Positions 24,284 through 32,199 of a stretch of 64,000 nucleotides of DNA are shown here, piece after piece. Positions within the stretch are counted from its first letter, which is position 1, and each line of letters starts with the position of its first letter. This stretch comes from JACTOJ01 sp032335695 (GTDB lineage: Bacteria; Bacillota; Clostridia; Clostridiales; Clostridiaceae), in contig NZ_JACTOJ010000017.1 in the NCBI RefSeq assembly GCF_032335695.1, forward strand, positions 50,583-114,582, written 5' to 3'. The notes beneath the pieces were generated by a model. It was not told the DNA's origin. It searched no databases and saw nothing but the letters and a program-made list of their open reading frames with translations. Both the position numbers and the translations under genes were made by a program.

Positions 24284-25373
24284 AGATGTACTCACATCAG
24301 CAAGGGAAAGAATCTCTTATATTTTTGATAATTTTGAAAATGTATGTGTTTCTATAAGTGGTGGTAAGGATAGTACAGTGCTGGCTCATTTAACCCTTGT
24401 AGAAGCTCATAAACGAAATAGGAAGGTAGGAATATTTTTTCTAGATGAAGAAGTAGTTTATGATAGTACCATTCAGCAGATCAAATATATTATGAACCTT
24501 TATCCTGAAAATACAATAAAGCTGTGGTATCAGACCCCATTTAATCTTACTAATGCGACTAGCTTGGAAGATACGCAGTTCGTGCCATGGGAGCCAGGAA
24601 AAGCAAAAATGTGGATGCGCCATAAGGAGCCGGATAGTATACAGCATAAACCATGGTCCAAAGAGAAAGAAACAGTAAGAGATAAAAATAAAGGTTTTGG
24701 GTTTTATGATGTTATAGAAAACTTTGAAAATAGCAGACAAAATACAGCTTTTTTGGTGGGCCTACGAGCGACAGAGAGCCCTAATCGTTGGAGAGCAGTA
24801 TCAAAAAATCCAACCCATGGGATGTTCTATGCAACCAAGCTGAAGAATGGGAATGTAAGTGCATATCCTTTATATGATTGGAATTTTCACGACATATGGA
24901 AGTATATCTATGATAATAATCTGAAGTATTCCAGGATATATGATTATATGTATAAGAAAGGCATGGGCTTACAAGAAATAAGAGTATCCAGCCTTATACA
25001 TGAGAAAAGTTTTAAAGCTCTTGTAGAGCTTCCTGAGTTTGAACCTAAAACATATGATAGGCTGCTTAAAAGAGCAAAAGGTATTCAAACAGGACATATT
25101 TATGGTAAAAATAATGAAATTTTAAGAGCGAGAAAGCTACCAAAGAACTTTAAGGATTGGAAAGAATACAGGGATTTTCTTATGGAAACATATCCGGATA
25201 AGGATAAGAAGTGGATATTTGAAAAAAGATTTAGGAAGCATTTAGATAATAATTATGTAGCTAGGCAGCAATGCAGGCAACTTATATTAAATGATTATGA
25301 AAACAATCTACCTGTAGACAATAAGCCAGATCCTCGTGAGGAAACTATAAGAAAATGGAGGGAATTACTATAA
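24258..25373 (+). CDS. IbrA-like PAPS-reductase/PP-loop protein (DUF3440 type)
   Basis: 371 residues. A PP-loop SGGKDS at residues 34-39 binds ATP as in PAPS reductases and DndC. The distinctive central block NRWRAVSKNPTH and YPLYDWNFHDIWKYIYDNN matches the IbrA group described with IbrB in E. coli and phages. Only two cysteines are present, so there is no Fe-S cluster site as in DndC. Known IbrA proteins act with the ParB-like IbrB encoded next to them; here the IbrB-like gene starts on the TAATG overlap. Likely chemistry: adenylylation or sulfur-type transfer on an unknown substrate. The family call is firm, the substrate is unknown. Confidence 0.85.
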   Translation: MLKQVYINKDVLTSARERISYIFDNFENVCVSISGGKDSTVLAHLTLVEAHKRNRKVGIFFLDEEVVYDSTIQQIKYIMNLYPENTIKLWYQTPFNLTNATSLEDTQFVPWEPGKAKMWMRHKEPDSIQHKPWSKEKETVRDKNKGFGFYDVIENFENSRQNTAFLVGLRATESPNRWRAVSKNPTHGMFYATKLKNGNVSAYPLYDWNFHDIWKYIYDNNLKYSRIYDYMYKKGMGLQEIRVSSLIHEKSFKALVELPEFEPKTYDRLLKRAKGIQTGHIYGKNNEILRARKLPKNFKDWKEYRDFLMETYPDKDKKWIFEKRFRKHLDNNYVARQQCRQLILNDYENNLPVDNKPDPREETIRKWRELL

Positions 25374-25960
25374 TGAGAACAATAGTAACTGAAAAATTTG
25401 GAACTTTTAATATACCGGATATTCCTACTATAAAAACCCAAAAAGGCGTTTTAAAGCTACCTGTAATGACTCCTATACTAGTTCCTGCTGAATTGATACA
25501 GGCAAATAATTACAATCCAAACCACGTTGACGATAATAATATGAAATTACTTGAAAGATCATTTATACTTAGTGGCTTTGCCTTTGCAATTGTAACTGTG
25601 TGGGACCCAGACATCCAAAAGTTTGTAATAGTAGATGGATTTCATAGGGATGATATGCTAGAGACGTGGTTTCAATGTGAACAAATTCCTATTATAGTGC
25701 TTGATTTAACTCCTGCACAAAGGATGGAAGCTACAGTGCAATTTAATCGTGCAAGAGGTATGCACCAAGTTGATCTTATGGGAGATCTAGTTAAAGCTCT
25801 ATTAGAACAGGGACAGGATGATGAGGAGATTGCAAAGCAGCTGGGGATGGAAATGGAAGAAGTATTTAGGTTGAAGCAAATAACAGGTATTGCAGAAATA
25901 TTTAAGAATCAAACATATTCCAGGGCATGGGAGATGCAGGATGTTGATATAGATGGCTAA
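25373..25960 (+). CDS. IbrB-like ParB/Sulfiredoxin-fold protein
   Basis: 195 residues from the ATG at 25373, whose A is the last base of the upstream TAA; the longer reading from 25355 is rejected because GGAGGG sits just upstream of 25373. It contains the ParB N-domain features YNPNHVDDNNMKLLERSF, VIVDGFHRDDMLE (the GFHR motif) and IVLDLTPAQRMEATVQFNRARG, then a helix-turn-helix-like end (DDEEIAKQLGMEMEEVFRLK). ParB-type domains use CTP or ATP; IbrB is the partner of IbrA. Fully embedded in the operon. Confidence 0.85.
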   Translation: MRTIVTEKFGTFNIPDIPTIKTQKGVLKLPVMTPILVPAELIQANNYNPNHVDDNNMKLLERSFILSGFAFAIVTVWDPDIQKFVIVDGFHRDDMLETWFQCEQIPIIVLDLTPAQRMEATVQFNRARGMHQVDLMGDLVKALLEQGQDDEEIAKQLGMEMEEVFRLKQITGIAEIFKNQTYSRAWEMQDVDIDG

Positions 25961-26603
25961 TTGGGATTATGGCAATGCATACCTGAAATATCCTTTAAAT
26001 GATAAGATATATGAGTTTGATAATGGAAGTAAAATAAAAGTGCATGATATATTCAATCCATTGCCAAAATTCATGAAAGAAGCTGATTTATTATTTGTTG
26101 ACCCGCCGTGGAATATTGGAAATCTTAACACATTCTATACGAAAGCTGATAAAGAAGAAAGGATTCAGAGCTTCGAAATCTTTTATAAAAGATTATTTGA
26201 ATGCATAAAAGAAATAAATCCGGATACATGCTATGTAGAAGTAGGGAAAGAGCATTTAGCAGATTTTATAATAGAAATGAGACAGATATTTAAATATGTT
26301 ACGTTTTATAATTCAAGCTACTATCATTCAAAAGATAAGATGTGCTATGTGATACGTGGCAGCAAGAAATATAAAAAGCCGAAGCTTGATTATATAGATG
26401 AAGAGAATATAATAGAGTGGATTTGCACTAATGAGGATTATAAAATTATAGGTGATTTGTGCATGGGGCGTGGATTAGTTGGATTAAATGCGTATAAGAA
26501 TGGTAAGAAGTTTGTCGGTACAGAGTTAAATCATAAGAGACTGTCTGTACTTATAGAAAGAATTCATAAATATAGCAAGGAGGATAAAGAGTGGCAATGG
26601 TAA
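25953..26603 (+). CDS. Adenine-N6 DNA methyltransferase-like protein
   Basis: 216 residues. DPPW (residues 50-53) is the catalytic motif IV of amino-methyltransferases; the SAM-binding motif I appears later as IGDLCMGRGLVGLNAYKNG, about residues 168-186, so motif order is IV then I as in beta-class enzymes. The chain is short for a self-contained methylase and has little room for a target-recognition domain; it may rely on the ParB-like partner for targeting. It overlaps IbrB by 8 bases and the next gene by 13. Could also methylate RNA. Confidence 0.8.
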   Translation: MANWDYGNAYLKYPLNDKIYEFDNGSKIKVHDIFNPLPKFMKEADLLFVDPPWNIGNLNTFYTKADKEERIQSFEIFYKRLFECIKEINPDTCYVEVGKEHLADFIIEMRQIFKYVTFYNSSYYHSKDKMCYVIRGSKKYKKPKLDYIDEENIIEWICTNEDYKIIGDLCMGRGLVGLNAYKNGKKFVGTELNHKRLSVLIERIHKYSKEDKEWQW

Positions 26604-26770
26604 AAAAATCACTTTCAACTAGTGATAAAAGGATAGAAATTTTAGGTAAGATAGGCGAATTAGAAGACAGAAAAATAAACTGGCTAATAAATAAGGCCAT
26701 TGACCAATACATTGAAAAATATATTAAAGAATCCGATAACAAGGAACTTATAGAACTTTTCAACAAATAA
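26591..26770 (+). CDS. Small ribbon-helix-helix protein
   Basis: 59 residues from GTG 26591, AAGGAGG 7 bases upstream, inside the end of the methylase gene. The sequence SLSTSDKRIEILGKIGELED then NWLINKAIDQYIEKYI has the strand-helix-helix pattern of CopG/Arc-type DNA-binding proteins. Last gene of the operon, so it may autoregulate it. An ATG at 26597 is an alternative start. Confidence 0.6.
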   Translation: MAMVKKSLSTSDKRIEILGKIGELEDRKINWLINKAIDQYIEKYIKESDNKELIELFNK

Positions 26771-26820
26771 AAGCTAAAAATATGAAAAGAAAATGAAAAA
26801 ACTATAATTCTTTCATTTAT

Positions 26821-26850
26821 AACCGCAGATCTGTATAAAGATCTGCGGTT
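26821..26850. terminator. Terminator of the SNF2/IbrAB operon
   Basis: Perfect 12-bp stem AACCGCAGATCT/AGATCTGCGGTT with a six-base loop, followed by AAATTTTG. Confidence 0.75.
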
Positions 26851-26858
26851 AAATTTTG

Positions 26859-26870
26859 GGTATTACCCCT
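26859..26870. repeat. Left member of a 12-base inverted repeat pair
   Basis: GGTATTACCCCT, whose exact reverse complement is at 27904-27915. The pair brackets the two minus-strand genes at 26908-27792. The core GGGGTAAT is shared with the ends of the element at 14529-15032. Confidence 0.45.
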
Positions 26871-26907
26871 TCTATGTGAACCGCATAGCTTTCACATCAG
26901 CCTAAAA

Positions 26908-27297
26908 TTAATATAAGAAAGTAGCATAACACAAGCGACTAGTATCTCCACACATACCCTCAGACAATACATATATCTTATTATTAATCCTATTGCTAGT
27001 ATTGTTTAATATAAGAATAACCTGATTATCTTTACTACCTTTAATAATAAGCTCTTCACGCATTTCATTATAATGAAGAAGAGAATTGTAAATAAATTCT
27101 TCAACATCATCAAAAGATTTAAAAAAAGTATATCCAGTAAATTTAAAATAAAATATAGCAAAATTATCATACCTACGAAAAGTATTGTGAAAGAAATCCA
27201 TTTCTCCATTTTTTAGACAAAATGTTTCTAATTTATCAACTGACAAAAATTCATCTCCATATTGCAGAACAGGCTGTATATTTTCCATATTTAGCAT
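26908..27297 (-). CDS. Hypothetical protein
   Basis: 129 residues, acidic and Phe/Tyr-rich, no signal or membrane segment. TTAGGAG is upstream of the ATG on the minus strand. It lies 123 bases downstream of the ribbon-helix-helix gene in the same direction and probably shares its promoter. No family recognised; as second gene behind an autoregulated DNA-binding protein it could be a toxin-like partner, which is speculation. Confidence 0.55.
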   Translation of the reverse strand: MLNMENIQPVLQYGDEFLSVDKLETFCLKNGEMDFFHNTFRRYDNFAIFYFKFTGYTFFKSFDDVEEFIYNSLLHYNEMREELIIKGSKDNQVILILNNTSNRINNKIYVLSEGMCGDTSRLCYATFLY

Positions 27298-27420
27298 CTC
27301 CTAACTTTAAATTTACACAATTATTTCATTTTAAGAAGAAACTGCAGAAGCAGCTTCCTTCTTTTTTTGAAGTTTTTATTTACGACTCCACTATCTCTCG
27401 TCTACGTTTTGTAAAACAAA

Positions 27421-27792
27421 CTAACTTTCAATTATTTCATAACCTTGTTTCTCAACCTTTTTAAGACGAATTATCTCATTTTCTATGATAAACCTTGCGT
27501 ACTCAGAAGCTTTCATTCCTCGCTGGTTAGCAAACTTTGTGAAATCATCTTTTTCACCTTTAGAAATACGCACGTTTATACTTGTATTTAATATTTCTTT
27601 AGAATCTAAATCCTTATATTCTACTCCCTCAATTGGACCAAACATCATACGATTATCTTGTATATAAACCATCTGTTTATAAAACTTACCAGTACCATCT
27701 TTAACAGTTACATATCCAGTTTCGTCAGTTACATAATCAAAATCAACAAAACCCTTATGAAAATACTTTTTTGCACTTTGAAATAAATCCAT
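27421..27792 (-). CDS. Ribbon-helix-helix-type regulator
   Basis: 123 residues with a good ribosome site (AAGGAGTGATC). The N-terminal half is a beta-rich domain (FVDFDYVTDETGYVTVKDGT). The C-terminal part, NTSINVRISKGEKDDFTKFA then RGMKASEYARFIIENEI, has the strand-helix-helix pattern of Arc/CopG or MobC-like DNA-binding domains. It has a consensus promoter overlapped by TTTCACA repeats, suggesting autoregulation. First gene of a two-gene minus-strand operon. Confidence 0.65.
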   Translation of the reverse strand: MDLFQSAKKYFHKGFVDFDYVTDETGYVTVKDGTGKFYKQMVYIQDNRMMFGPIEGVEYKDLDSKEILNTSINVRISKGEKDDFTKFANQRGMKASEYARFIIENEIIRLKKVEKQGYEIIES

Positions 27793-27825
27793 GTGATCAC
27801 TCCTTATAATTTAATCCATATGTAA

Positions 27826-27889
27826 ATTATATACTATTAATTTCACATTGTCAACAAAAGCGTTTCACAAATTTAATTATTGTTTCACA
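27826..27889 (-). promoter_or_regulatory. Consensus sigma-A promoter with three TTTCACA repeats
   Basis: On the minus strand, -35 TTGACA (27854-27849), 17-bp spacer, -10 TATAAT (27831-27826), a perfect consensus promoter for the gene starting at 27792. TTTCACA-type sequences occur at 27841, 27863 and 27883, about two helix turns apart; the first lies inside the spacer. They are the natural operator candidates for the ribbon-helix-helix product. Confidence 0.8.
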
Positions 27890-27903
27890 TAAAGTATCTA
27901 TCC

Positions 27904-27942
27904 AGGGGTAATACCAGCAGACGTGCTGCTGGTATTACCCCT
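27904..27942. promoter_or_regulatory. Perfect 17-bp palindromic hairpin
   Basis: AGGGGTAATACCAGCAG and CTGCTGGTATTACCCCT flank a five-base loop. It lies between divergent genes, more than 100 bases upstream of each, so it is not an ordinary terminator for a gene seen here. It could be an operator, a protein-binding palindrome or a replication-related site. Confidence 0.6.
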
Positions 27943-28013
27943 ATTTATCCATTAAAAATTGATTAATTATGCAACCGTTCTGATATTTTATAAATTATTA
28001 ATACTGATTCTGT

Positions 28014-28135
28014 AAAAGTATACTTATAACAAGAGTTAGTATATTATATTTTAATAGTGTACTATAGTATGCTACTAAAATAAAAGATACTAATTTTGAT
28101 AAATAGTATACATAATTGATTTGACATGATATAAT
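28014..28135 (+). promoter_or_regulatory. Cluster of AGTATACT-like repeats upstream of KfrA-like gene
   Basis: Variants of AGTATAC(T) occur near 28017, 28038, 28060-28075, 28087 and 28104 in a 100-bp stretch, followed by a -10 TATAAT at 28130-28135 with a weak -35. Repeats beside a DNA-binding coiled-coil gene suggest an autoregulatory or centromere-like site. AT-rich background makes individual copies weak evidence; the clustering is the signal. Confidence 0.45.
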
Positions 28136-28177
28136 TATATAAACAGTAATATTTTAATACGTATGGGGGCATTTATT

Positions 28178-29374
28178 ATGACAAATGGTAATGAAAATAC
28201 AGAAAGTTCAAATAAAAACAAGCAAAAACCAGGACTTAATGCAATTAGACCGGATGACAATGTTGAAAGAGACTTTAAAAATATGGCTAAAAATAGGAAT
28301 TTAAGCCAAACAGAACTCTTTGAGTATATGTTTTGGAGTTATATAAATGAAGATAAAGAAAATAAGAAAGAATCAGCACTTCCTTTAGAAAGTTTCATTA
28401 ACTTGATCTCCAATGATCTGAGTAATATATTAAATCACTTTAAAAACATGGCAGACAGTGCTCAAAATACTGTTATAGCTATTACTACAAATTCGGAGCA
28501 GGTTAAGATAAACTTAAACAAAGATATAGATTCCATGAAACAATATATTATTGAGATGGAGAAAAGAAATGCTGAACTTGAAAAATCCAACGATGCCTTT
28601 GAGGAAATTCGAAGTGGTCTAGATTTAAAAATCACTGAATTAAATGAAAAACTTGTACATAAGGAAAATGAAAATAAGGGGCTTATGGAAAAAATCAAAG
28701 AATACGAGAAACTGATGAAAGACCAAGAAAAGCAAATGGCCATTAAGGATAAAGAAATTAGCAATTTTAATAATGAGGTAAAGACTCTTCAGGATGCAGC
28801 TGATACATATCAATCTAAAATTAAAAACTTAGAAATTAAAAACGAAAGCTTGCAATCTACATTGAATAGTATTGAAGCACTGAAAAAGGCTGAAATATCT
28901 TCAATTGAGGCAAAGAATCAAGCAATAGTAACTGATTATGAAAATAGAATTAAAAGCATAGAAAATGCCAAAGCTAAGAACCTTAATGAAATAACTCAAA
29001 GACTCAGAATAGATTTTGAATCAAAAATTAAAAATCTTGAAGTAAATAATGAGAATTTAAAATCAACTATAGACAATATAGATTCTCTTAAAAAAGCTGA
29101 AATTTCATCAATCGAAGAAAAGTATAAGACTATTATTAATGATTATAAAATCAAGATAAAAAATTTAGAAAGTAACAAATCTAAAGAATTAAATGAGTTA
29201 ACCCAAAGGCTTAAAGCAGAATTTGAAGCTGATAGAAAAATAGCTGTAGCTGATATTAAATTAGAGCTTGTTGAAATGAAGAGTAAATACAATGAAGCTC
29301 TAATGGAAAATGCTAACCTAAAATTAGAAGCGAGTACTTCCGAAAAAGTTGAAAAAACGACTATGAAGGAATGA
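28178..29374 (+). CDS. KfrA-like DNA-binding coiled-coil protein
   Basis: 398 residues from ATG 28178 (GGGGG upstream; an earlier in-frame start at 28163 lies before that ribosome site). Residues about 12-55 (KPGLNAIRPDDNVERDFKNM then RNLSQTELFEYMFWSYI) form a small helical DNA-binding-like head. From about 85 to the end the chain is a continuous charged coiled coil with internal duplications (for example SIEALKKAEISSIEAK and NIDSLKKAEISSIEEK). Plasmid KfrA proteins have this head-plus-coil layout and help partition or nucleoid structure. The upstream repeat cluster fits autoregulation. No sequence search was done, so the KfrA link is architectural. Confidence 0.65.
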   Translation: MTNGNENTESSNKNKQKPGLNAIRPDDNVERDFKNMAKNRNLSQTELFEYMFWSYINEDKENKKESALPLESFINLISNDLSNILNHFKNMADSAQNTVIAITTNSEQVKINLNKDIDSMKQYIIEMEKRNAELEKSNDAFEEIRSGLDLKITELNEKLVHKENENKGLMEKIKEYEKLMKDQEKQMAIKDKEISNFNNEVKTLQDAADTYQSKIKNLEIKNESLQSTLNSIEALKKAEISSIEAKNQAIVTDYENRIKSIENAKAKNLNEITQRLRIDFESKIKNLEVNNENLKSTIDNIDSLKKAEISSIEEKYKTIINDYKIKIKNLESNKSKELNELTQRLKAEFEADRKIAVADIKLELVEMKSKYNEALMENANLKLEASTSEKVEKTTMKE

Positions 29375-29388
29375 TCTAGGGTGAGAGA

Positions 29389-29559
29389 ATAGTATATATT
29401 GATACTGAAACTACATCACTTGGATCGGGTCAAGTATGCAAATTTAGTTACATTATAGAAGAAGATAAAAAGCTTATTGGTAATAATTTTTATTTTGAAG
29501 TAAATAAAATGAATTCTGATGCAGAGAGAATACAGGGAGCTTATACAAGGGAGAATTAA
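29389..29559 (+). pseudogene. Truncated DnaQ-like 3'-5' exonuclease remnant
   Basis: An open frame without a usable start codon reads VYIDTETTSLGSGQVCKFSY and later AERIQGAYTREN before TAA at 29557. The DTETT motif is exonuclease motif I of the DEDDh family, and the last part resembles the short helix that usually reads IHGIT-E-L. Motifs II and III are missing. The gene has lost its start region and its C-terminal two thirds. Confidence 0.5.
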
Positions 29560-29651
29560 ACACTATTAGAATTCCGAAAACAGGTAAAAAATCATAAAAA
29601 TAAATGTTTTTGAAAGATAATTGATTTTAATAATAATTGAGGGATGTTAGA

Positions 29652-30173
29652 ATGAGTAGAATTGAATTGGGAGATATTTACCCACAAAAAGTGCCAATAG
29701 GGATAATGCTAGATTATAATAATGGATTCAATTTATTAATTTCATTACCGGATCTTAGCGAAGAAGAAATTAAAGAAATACAAATTGGAAAGTATAAATT
29801 TGGTTTAACAATAAAGGAAGATATTCTATTTTTCACATGTGAATTTGGTAAAGCCATTAATATTTCAGATGTGGCTTTTCATTTTGGCTTATATACAGAT
29901 AATAGGGCAAAATGCTTACCTGAAAGTATTGAGGAAGGTAATGGGCTCGCATTAAATGTTATTGCTGTTGATTATACAACAAGAATAACAAAGGCAATTA
30001 GACTTATAGGCTTACCCACTGACATGTCTAGAGAACTTTTAAGGGTTTCAAAATGGCAAAGCAATAGAAACACAGGAAATTATGAAAAAAGGTTAAAGAG
30101 GTTACAGATGGCATTTTCATCTGCAGACTTGTATGAAGAAAGTAAGCTAAAATGTATTGGGGGGGATAAATAA
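29652..30173 (+). CDS. Hypothetical protein
   Basis: 173 residues from ATG 29652 with GAGGGATG upstream; an in-frame TTG at 29637 is less likely. Beta-rich first half (GIMLDYNNGFNLLISLPDLS), helical end. No membrane segment. No family recognised, though its composition recalls small soluble plasmid proteins of unknown role. It is followed at once by the first copy of the 260-bp direct repeat. Confidence 0.55.
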   Translation: MSRIELGDIYPQKVPIGIMLDYNNGFNLLISLPDLSEEEIKEIQIGKYKFGLTIKEDILFFTCEFGKAINISDVAFHFGLYTDNRAKCLPESIEEGNGLALNVIAVDYTTRITKAIRLIGLPTDMSRELLRVSKWQSNRNTGNYEKRLKRLQMAFSSADLYEESKLKCIGGDK

Positions 30174-30176
30174 AAT

Positions 30177-30439
30177 GATATAAAACATTGACCGTGATAC
30201 AACATCATCACATTAAATAGTAAAACTTATGTTCAATATTCATATACATACATTAAGAAGAAAAACTCAAATTTAAGATAGATCTAAAGAATATTTAGAA
30301 TTGATAGATCCAGGATTATACTCCTGGATCTATCAATTTTTTGAACCACCGATTTGGGAAAGCTGCAGATCATGAAAAATAAGCAGCAATTAATTGTGAA
30401 GACGTATATAAAGAGAACAATTTAATATTTCAGGTGTTT
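30177..30439 (+). repeat. Direct repeat copy A (about 263 bp)
   Basis: About 263 bases repeated in the same orientation at 31741-31999, with scattered differences. It contains a terminator hairpin at 30301-30336 and no gene. The two copies bracket a divergent pair of genes, suggesting insertion or duplication through the repeats. Confidence 0.9.
30301..30342 (+). terminator. Covarying terminator in repeat A
   Basis: Perfect 15-bp stem TTGATAGATCCAGGA/TCCTGGATCTATCAA followed by TTTTTTG. In repeat B the third position is A and its partner T, so base pairing is conserved while sequence is not. Confidence 0.85.
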
Positions 30440-30469
30440 TCAAAACCAGTTAAAAACTAAATTGTTAAA

Positions 30470-31219
30470 TTAATAATACCAGGACTTTGCAAAATATGCT
30501 CCGTTCGGTTTGTATGCATAACCAGTTCCATAATATTTATTGGCTTCAAAAGCATTATCTTCCCAAACCTCAAATGATACTTTTTGAAATGTTCTGTAGA
30601 CTTTAACGTTTAAAGTTTCTCCAGATGGAACAGGTGTTGTGCTACTAAATGTAACAGAATAACTTCCAGCTACATTAAAACCAACACTTGCAGAAATACC
30701 AGATTCGCTAACTCCTAATGTATCTGATACAGAAGCAGATATTGATTCTGTATGAGATACTACAGCTGTATCTGGCCCATCCCACCATAAATCCCACATT
30801 AAGTCATCTGTTGAATCGTACCAGCCAGAACCATAATTAGTTGTTGATTTTATGTAGTAATACAATGTATCCCAACTATTAGGAGTAATGGTACCTTTAG
30901 TTTTATTCTGTATAATTGATGATTGAGTTTGATTTGTAACCGGCTGATTAATTAGTTCTATTTTTTTTAGGGTTTTACCGTTTTTTGTAAGGGGAATATT
31001 GAGATGTTTGGCTTCTGATGACAATTGTTTTTTATCTGTAATAACTATCTGATTTGAAGAGTTACTTGAAATATTTGCAGTTAATGCACCATTAGTATTG
31101 TAAGAGTTTAAACTTTTGTTATCATTAGAATTTGTTTGTGCAAATGTACTCATGCTAGTACCAAATACCATTAACATAGAAAGGGCCAGGATGAAAGACT
31201 TCTTTTTAAATGATTTCAT
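30470..31219 (-). CDS. Secreted protein of unknown family
   Basis: 249 residues with a clear signal peptide (MKSFKKKSFILALSMLMVFG to an Ala site near 28) and a strong ribosome site (AAGGAGG). A low-complexity Ser/Asn stretch precedes a C-terminal domain rich in Trp, Tyr, Ser and Gly (GWYDSTDDLMWDLWWDG, then SASVGFNVAGSYSVTFSS), probably a beta-sheet fold. The pattern suggests a carbohydrate- or membrane-interacting exoprotein, possibly a bacteriocin or toxin-like factor. The small membrane protein on the other side of the divergent promoter could be its partner. Function not recognised. Confidence 0.65.
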   Translation of the reverse strand: MKSFKKKSFILALSMLMVFGTSMSTFAQTNSNDNKSLNSYNTNGALTANISSNSSNQIVITDKKQLSSEAKHLNIPLTKNGKTLKKIELINQPVTNQTQSSIIQNKTKGTITPNSWDTLYYYIKSTTNYGSGWYDSTDDLMWDLWWDGPDTAVVSHTESISASVSDTLGVSESGISASVGFNVAGSYSVTFSSTTPVPSGETLNVKVYRTFQKVSFEVWEDNAFEANKYYGTGYAYKPNGAYFAKSWYY

Positions 31220-31357
31220 TTTTATACCTCCTTAATTAAGTAAAATTTATTTTTTATATTAATACGTAAAATATTTGAAAATATGTCTTAATTATCTTAT
31301 TATAGTAGTATATATTAAAAATATATTATAAAAGCAAGTAGATTAGGAGGGAAAATA

Positions 31358-31621
31358 GTGAAGTATTTAAAAACATACGCTAGACCAATTTTGTTTGCGA
31401 TAATTTTTTTCATCGGAATTGCTATAATTTTAAATAGTGTTAAATATGGAGAAATTTCTGCTCAACAAGTAATTAATCAGCATCATGGGAACATGGATAC
31501 CAATACTTATCTGATTTATTTAGCAAAATATATTGATGTTTACAAACTAGTAGGTTTTATACTTTCTATTTTAGGCGGAATTGGCTTTATAAAATATCTT
31601 GAAAAGTTTAACACAATATAA
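31358..31621 (+). CDS. Small two-helix membrane protein
   Basis: 87 residues, GTG start after AGGAGGG. Two transmembrane helices (about residues 11-29 and 64-82) separated by an extracellular-type loop. Divergent from the secreted protein at 30470 and inside the same pair of direct repeats; an immunity or transport partner is a reasonable guess but unproven. Confidence 0.6.
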   Translation: MKYLKTYARPILFAIIFFIGIAIILNSVKYGEISAQQVINQHHGNMDTNTYLIYLAKYIDVYKLVGFILSILGGIGFIKYLEKFNTI

Positions 31622-31740
31622 AATTAAATGGAGAGATACTTTTGTATCTCTTTATTTCCATTTTACATTCCGTTTTTACTTATACATCCGCATTTTTAAT
31701 AATAAAATTTTAAGTTTATACTATGCTTTATATATTTTTG

Positions 31741-31999
31741 GATATAAAACATTGACCGTGATACAATATCATCACATTAAATAGTAAACTTACGTTCAAT
31801 ATACATATATTAAGAAGAACTCAAATTAAAGATAGATCTAAAAAATATTTAGAATTAATAGATCCAGGATATAATTTTTTCCCTGGATCTATTAATTTTT
31901 TTGAACCGCCGATTTGGAAAAGCTGCAGGTCATGAAAAATAAGCAGCGATTAATTGTGAAGCAGTATATAAAGAGAACAATTTAATATTCTAGGTATTT
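31741..31999 (+). repeat. Direct repeat copy B (about 259 bp)
   Basis: Second copy of the 30177-30439 repeat. The hairpin at 31856-31900 keeps its pairing through a compensatory change. It also carries an intact CCGCCGATT at 31906, which is CCACCGATT in copy A. Confidence 0.9.
31856..31903 (+). terminator. Covarying terminator in repeat B
   Basis: Stem TTAATAGATCCAGG/CCTGGATCTATTAA around a T-rich loop, followed by TTTTTTT. Compensatory difference to repeat A. Confidence 0.8.
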
Positions 32000-32199
32000 C
32001 CGACCTTCGTGTATTTTTATTTTTTAGTAAAAAAAATTTCTTATTATAACTTTCATGATATTTCCATCGAGACCTTTTAATCATGCACAGTTAACAAGAC
32101 AATATTGGCTTATTATATTAAAATGGCACAAAAGTGAGATTTTTAGAGTGCTTAAGTTTGTATAATGATATTAAACTAAGGAAGAAATGGAGGGACAGT

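Noticed and set aside
27904..27942. Single CRISPR repeat or array
   Set aside because: Only one palindrome, with no regularly spaced copies. No CRISPR array was found anywhere in the window.
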